Assembly (NCBI GenBank): GCA_022457155.1
Contig: JAJGOT010000497.1
Location: forward strand, 62,001 to 126,000
From: Cladopsammia gracilis
Lineage: Eukaryota; Cnidaria; Anthozoa; Scleractinia; Dendrophylliidae
Direction of reading: 5' to 3'
Length of the DNA stretch: 64,000 nt
The translations under genes and the position numbers were made by a program. Positions 59,201-64,000 of the stretch are shown here, in pieces; the stretch's first letter is position 1, and every line of letters begins with the position of its first letter. The notes under the pieces were generated by a model. It had not been told where the DNA came from, searched no databases, and saw nothing but the letters and a program-made list of their open reading frames with translations.

Positions 59201-62200
59201 GAGCTGACAGCGGAGATCGGGAGAGCTTCCTAGGAGGTCCACAAAGGAGATGTGGCTGACTATTGGCGATAAAATGAAGTGGTTTTGAGGGAATGAACTT
59301 TGGTTCAGGATTGTTTTTTTTTCTCGAGCGGGATTTAGCAGCACAGGCCCAAACTTGGCCATCTGAACTTGTGCTTTTTCCGTGCTTTTCCAAACACTAA
59401 CCCTAACCCTAAGCCAAACTTAACCCTAACCCTGACTAACTTGTGCATTTTTCAAGTGAAATGAACATTAAAAGCAGTGAAAACAACAACTTGCGCTGTT
59501 ATCAAGTGAAACCAACAACTTGAGCGGTTAAAAAGCAGCAAAAACAGTAATCCCAAGAGGAATCAAGTACACAAAGACAAAATGCTGCAGTGTTTGTTCG
59601 AGTTTATTAGCCGACAGCATTTTTTGGACCATTTTTTCTAGAAAATGAAGCACAAAACCAGTGAAAAACACACAGGGCAATGTTTACAACATAAAAAAGT
59701 CTGTATGCCCAAAAACGACTAATTTGGAGAAATTTTTATTCTTTCTAAAAAGTCACTTAGCTCCTTGTTATTCTGACCTCGTCAATCAATGATAAATTAT
59801 TAAGTGAAAAAGAATTGATGCCACAATGGCATCATTATTAAGTAGAAAATATTGTGCCAGCCAAAACTGGCCGTGATTTTGCGCATGTACGCATAGTCTC
59901 CCCTGCCACCCCTAGAAAGTATTTTTGGTCCCCTATTGTTATAAAAGGCTTAAGAAAGGATAAACCAATCAGAATCCATCAACGGTGCATTAGTGGTTTA
60001 GGGGGTACTAGAAGAGACCGGTTTGTCACTCGGACAAGAATAATTTTTACCAAATTCTACCAAAATGGCTGTTGCGCTCGACATGTGTGTTTCTTCATTC
60101 ATTATATATACATAGGTTGAAGAGCGATTTTATGTAAACAGAACAAAACTTGCATTTTACAGTTCTAACTTCACTCGCTGGCGTTGCCTTTTGCAAAGGT
60201 GTCTGTGTATTTTTTGCAATTTTGATTTCCGAATCAGTTTCTTGGACAATTTTCGATACGCAACTGGGGTATTTTATTTGGAAATTAGTCATGCTAGTTA
60301 TTCTAGACCGAGAAAAAGTTCTTTTTTGGAACTTTTTTGCACTCTAAATGTACTGTGTGGATGGTCGTGTTTAAGTGTTCTTGAGAATTGCTAAATTGAA
60401 AAATAGCCCGGTCGTCGGTGGGTTAAACAGTACTAAATATAAACAAAAAGGTTGATAGAACTGCATGCATAAATAAAACACATAATCAAGTAAAAGTTGA
60501 AAGAATTGTTAAGTGAAGAAATGATGTGTCAACTATGTTTGAACAACCGTGATTATTTACTCATTCTTAAATTTATAACACTTGATCAGACTGGACACTT
60601 AACAATTGAAGGGCTGAGAGCATAACCAGATTTGCCTCATTTTATCGTACAACGAATAATATCACAAACCCTTGTCTAATTTGTACTAACCTTAAGGAAT
60701 TTGACTAATTTAACTTGAAAAAAGCAGAGTTCTGGCCCTCCAGTGCTTTGACTGTACATTCAGTCAGTGCAATTTTGACACCATTACGAAGCAGATTGGC
60801 CGTGAGAATATGCGACAGCAATAAGTACTCCTGTCCTACGGCTTGACCTGAACGAACATAACGCCATTTAAGGCGGGCTTATCGAACATGTTCGCTACTC
60901 GAGATAACTTGGCTGAACAGTGTACACCTCAGTGGTTGAGTGCTGGTTTAAGCCGTGTTGAAGTCCGGAAATCCTTAAGTCCCTGGCACCTCTCCAAGAA
61001 TTGAGTTCATGTCTTTGCTGCCTTGGCCCATAGTGCTAATTCAGCGCTCGAGGTGAAAATGAGCTGTTGTGGACAAGATGAGCCAGTGGGAAAGTCTGGA
61101 ATCATTTCGGATTAGAAAATGGGCAGCGTTGTGAGTTGTGGGCCATTTCCCATCCTGTGCCATTCTTGAAATGATAGCTGAAGTGCTTCCAGACTTGTAT
61201 TATTTTGCTATAATTTTCGAGCGGGAAGGTCCATTTCAGTTTTTACTGTAGAATTTCCCAACATGCTTTGCGACAGTGGCAGATGGGTCGGTTATGTGTG
61301 GTCGGGCACTTGAAATACGGCTTTGGTCATCTCAAAGTGAATTCTTGGTGGCCAGCCAAAATTGGGCAAGGCAAGCAAGGGCTATGAGCCGGCAGCAGAG
61401 GACCGGGAGTGCTTCCTAGGAGGTCTGTAAGGGAGATGACGCAAAACTAAGTGGCTGACTATTGGTGATAAAATGAAGTGATTTTGAGGGAATGAACTTT
61501 GCTTGAGGATTGTTTGTTGTTGTTTTTTTGGTTTTCTTTTTTTTCTTTAGTGGGATTCAGTGGCACAGCCCCAAACTTGGCCATCTGAAGTGAAAAATCA
61601 GCATAAAATAGAGACATGTCGGTAAACTTTGGGATTCATTTTTTTGGAATGGGATTCAGCGGGAGACATGGAGATATATATCTGTTTTTTGGCATACGTT
61701 ATTTCTCGAAAACGACGGGAAAACAACAGACAAAAATTCTGAACAATGTTTTGCAACTAATTTGTAGTTCACGTGCCTAAAATTCGACATAGGTTGGTTA
61801 TGCTCTCAGCCTTTCAATTATTTCAACTTTGTTTTATTTATGCATGTGCATTGTAATTCTGTCAACCTTTTTGTAAATATCAAGTGTTTAACATTATTTT
61901 CTACTCAATAATGATGCCATGGCGACATTGTAAAATCAGTCAATTTTTTTGCTTTTTTTTAGTTAATCCTACAATCTTGGACATTTCAAATGAAAAATTA
62001 ATACCACCCCTTCCCCCCCCCAGTTCAGTGATGGGAAAATGGAGCGTTTTGGTTTTCGCACGAATCCATCTTTGAATCGGGGTCGGGGGGGGGGGGCGTT
62101 AGTTCTCTTTTTATTCCTTCCGAGATTGTAATTATTACATACTGTACTTGTCCTGCCGTATTAACAGCTTGAGTACACATGCATGTAGACATCTCAAAAG

Positions 62201-64000
62201 AGTTTCTAAAGTAAATAGGGTTTACAGAGTTACAGAGAGCTTGCAAAGGGTTTGGAAAGAGTTTGCAAAGGGTTTTAAGGGTTTGAAACTCTCTCAAACC
62301 CAGTTTGAAAGAGATCTCAAACTCCCTAATAGTGTATCCAGAAAAACCAAATCTAAACATAATGGCTACTTCAGATAAGATCTAAATCTGGGTGACTCAG
62401 GCATTGTCTTGAAAGTATTCATATCATGAAAAGAAAAGTGCAGGCAAGATTTTGGAGTGATTTCATTTCCATATACAAAATCATTACTAGTCAGGATATA
62501 ACTTCATTTGTATACCAGTTCTTTGATTGGAAAGTTCAGTTGAAAGTACAACATACTGTGCTTGTTGATCCCGGGTAGTGGATGATAAAAGTATTTGTAG
62601 TCTGAATTCCGTCCATTCTAGGATAATGATTTTATACGGTCCCATATCAACATAAAAACTTTAATCTAAAAAAAATAATAAAATAATATTGAGAGGAGGC
62701 CTCCAATCACCTAATGGTGGTTTTCAGGAGGGTCCTCTAATAACGAAGGTCAAAAATACATAAAAAATATAAATAAATAGGGCTAAAAACTAAGACTAAC
62801 TAAGGTTTAAAACTAGAACTAAGATTAAAAATACTAACTACAGTTCAAAGTGGTTTAATAAAAACTGTTTTGGTTTGTGTTTAAAAATCGTTTTTGGCAT
62901 CAGTCTCTTGAGCTTACTCGGCAGGAAGGCCCAATCGTTAATTGCTTTATAATAATTATGTTTTGCTTTTGCCCCATTCCGTTCTTATGGCCTACTGACT
63001 TTGGGCATGTAACCATTTCGGGTATTATAACAGCGTTGTTGGCTCATTGTAGAACTGAACACATCAAAATGTTTGGGGATCTTTCCCTTCAATGCATCTT
63101 GCACAAGACAACAGCGATGACCGAAATGCCTCGCGTGCAATGGGGCCCACCACAACAATGTGAGGGCCTCAGCTGATGTCACTTTTGCCTTTAAAATCTT
63201 CATTGCAAAGTGATTTTGGAAGGACTGCAGTTGTTTCATCTGTGTTGTAAGATCTGGCTGATCTCCCCAGACAACATCTGTATAATCCAGGTGTGGTAGG
63301 GCAAGGCCATAAAAGTATGCCATGAGACTTCTCTTATCGAGCGTATGATAAATTCGGTTGAATATTGAAAGGCGATGCCCTAGTTTTAAAAAAGTAGTAC
63401 ATTGTAATCATGTAAATTATTATTTTTTTGTTGAAAATCAGGTGGTGGAGTAGCAGGTTTATCAGCTATTGGTACAGCAAGAAACATGGGAGCTATTGTC
63501 CGTGGCTATGATGTAAGACCAGTTGTAAAGGAACAAGTACAATCCTTAGGTGGAGAATTTCTGGAGGTAACTGGTGTAGAAGAATCTGGAGAAGGTAAGT
63601 GTTTATTTAGGCCCATGGTAACCCAAGTTTGTCTTCCCTAAGTGACCTTAGATATAGACTATACTGTACAATGTATGAGGCTGTCTCTTGGGTCAGAAAA
63701 TGTCTGGGAGAAAAATTATTCACCGCGTAACTGAAGGTGTACAATCGTGTAGATGTTGCGGTTCAATTTTATCCTTGGTTCAAATTTTATTTTCCTTTGT
63801 TTTTGGCAAAAGTAATGTATGATAATGAGCTTTAAACAAAGGAAAATAAAATTTGAACCAAGGATAAAATTGAACCACAACATATATATGTTCCCTGTTA
63901 TGGCTTTGTTTCTCATGCTCAGCCTTATCCAACAAATGCAATTGTGTTTGATATTTTTGCTTAAAGTGTGTATGACAGATTTTTTTTATTAGCTTGATGG
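53230..64000 (+). CDS. NNT: NAD(P) transhydrogenase, mitochondrial, 5' part (runs off the window)
   Basis: Proton-translocating transhydrogenase of the inner mitochondrial membrane: it passes hydride from NADH to NADP+, driven by the proton gradient. Six exons are visible: 53230-53287, 53818-53882, 55597-55660, 56085-56341, 57966-58284, 63442-63594, joining in phase to about 305 residues of roughly 1090 expected. The N-terminus [17 protein letters not shown] is a typical mitochondrial presequence (basic, no acidic residues). Exons 4-5 encode the alanine dehydrogenase/PNT N-terminal fold of domain I ([28 protein letters not shown]). Exons 5-6 carry the NAD-binding Rossmann turn ([19 protein letters not shown]). 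A good acceptor (CTTCACCCCAG) ends at 53216, 13 bp before the ATG, so exon 53217-53287 probably follows a separate 5'UTR exon. Domain I continuation, the membrane domain and domain III must lie beyond the window. Confidence 0.93.
54214..55315. mobile_element. TTAA-flanked element (piggyBac-type), 1.1 kb
   Basis: TTAA at 54214-54217 and 55312-55315 with inverted ends CCCATTCA and TGAATGGG. No transposase. It is in NNT intron 2. Its right half is related, inverted, to 59842-60426. Confidence 0.8.
56602..57896. mobile_element. 1.3-kb TIR element in NNT intron 4, copy 1
   Basis: Ends AAGGGCTGAGAGCATAACCA and GGTATGCTCTCAGCCCTT, flanked by CAATTA on both sides (likely target duplication). The interior includes CTTCCTAGGAGG-type and ACATGCTTTGCGACAGTGGC-type sequence shared with the two copies in intron 5. 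No coding. Confidence 0.88.
58380..59790. mobile_element. 1.3-kb TIR element in NNT intron 5, copy 2
   Basis: Starts TTGAAGGGCTGAGAATAACA and ends near GTTATTCTGACCTCGTCAAT. The interior (GCTTTGCGACAGTGGCAGAG, CTTCCTAGGAGGTC) matches copy 3 in the same orientation. Contains the CCCTAA-rich patch at 59397-59441. Confidence 0.8.
59397..59441. repeat. Short telomere-like (CCCTAA) patch
   Basis: ACTAACCCTAACCCTAAG and TTAACCCTAACCCTGAC: about four CCCTAA hexamers with interruptions, the complement of the TTAGGG telomere repeat. Short enough to be chance or a transposon part. Confidence 0.6.
59842..60426. mobile_element. Partial inverted copy of the 54214-55315 element
   Basis: CCAGCCAAAACTGGCCGTGA, CCCCTAGAAAGTA..TTTGGTCC, TTGTTATAAAAGGCTT and ACCAATCAGAATCCATC match the right half of the element at 54214-55315 in reverse. 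It ends GTGGGTTAAACAG. Confidence 0.7.
60608..61822. mobile_element. 1.2-kb TIR element in NNT intron 5, copy 3
   Basis: Ends TTGAAGGGCTGAGAGCATAA and TTATGCTCTCAGCCTTTCAA. The interior is inverted relative to copy 1. All three copies lack a recognisable transposase. Confidence 0.86.
62838..63335 (-). pseudogene. Non-LTR retrotransposon (LINE) 3' remnant
   Basis: The minus strand reads [17 protein letters not shown]...[16 protein letters not shown]...[12 protein letters not shown], typical of the region after the RT domain in CR1/Jockey-type LINEs. Then after a frameshift near 62960 come [29 protein letters not shown] and a stop at 62838. The body is truncated, so it is dead. It is in NNT intron 5, about 100 bp upstream of exon 6. 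Confidence 0.82.
63752..63881. repeat. Palindrome with ~50-bp arms
   Basis: TGTTGCGGTTCAATTTTATC...TTTTCCTTTGTTT, inverted to AAACAAAGGAAAATAAAATT...AATTGAACCACAACA. It is in the NNT intron after exon 6. Confidence 0.82.

Overview
This looks like a metazoan nuclear genome segment. It is AT-rich, has long repeat-filled introns with GT-AG splice sites, and is dense in MITEs (short non-autonomous DNA transposons), minisatellites and Penelope-like retroelement pieces. I favour a cnidarian, possibly a stony coral or sea anemone. That is inference from protein similarity and repeat style, not proof.

Three conserved protein genes are readable by hand, and their exon phases join without a break. (1) Minus strand, 17129 down to 1016: a complete telomerase reverse transcriptase (TERT), six coding exons, 1418 codons. 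It has the TEN domain, RNA-binding domain with T motif, RT motifs 1, 2, A, B', C, D and E, and the C-terminal extension. (2) Plus strand, 17253 to 47387: a complete lysosomal beta-mannosidase (MANBA, family GH2), 22 exons, 889 residues. (3) Plus strand, 53230 to the window edge: the 5' part of mitochondrial NAD(P) transhydrogenase (NNT), six exons covering the targeting peptide and much of domain I.

TERT and MANBA are divergent. Only 123 bp separate their start codons, and each side carries an ATGGCGGC (YY1-like) element in its own sense direction, so they probably share a bidirectional promoter. MANBA and NNT are in tandem, about 5.8 kb apart. I see no metabolic link between the three genes.

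The rest is mostly transposon and tandem-repeat sequence. TTAA-flanked (piggyBac-type) elements lie at 350, 19069, 30716 and 54214. GGCCCGTTTACAC terminal-inverted-repeat elements lie at 11802, 35083, 35658 and 50583. There are many near-perfect foldback elements, three copies of a roughly 1.3 kb inverted-repeat element in NNT introns, tRNA-derived SINEs, a LINE 3' remnant, and several Penelope-like element (PLE) 3' fragments. The PLE pieces sit inside or beside minisatellites. A 449-bp palindrome at 48588-49036 carries a hammerhead-ribozyme-like fold in each arm.
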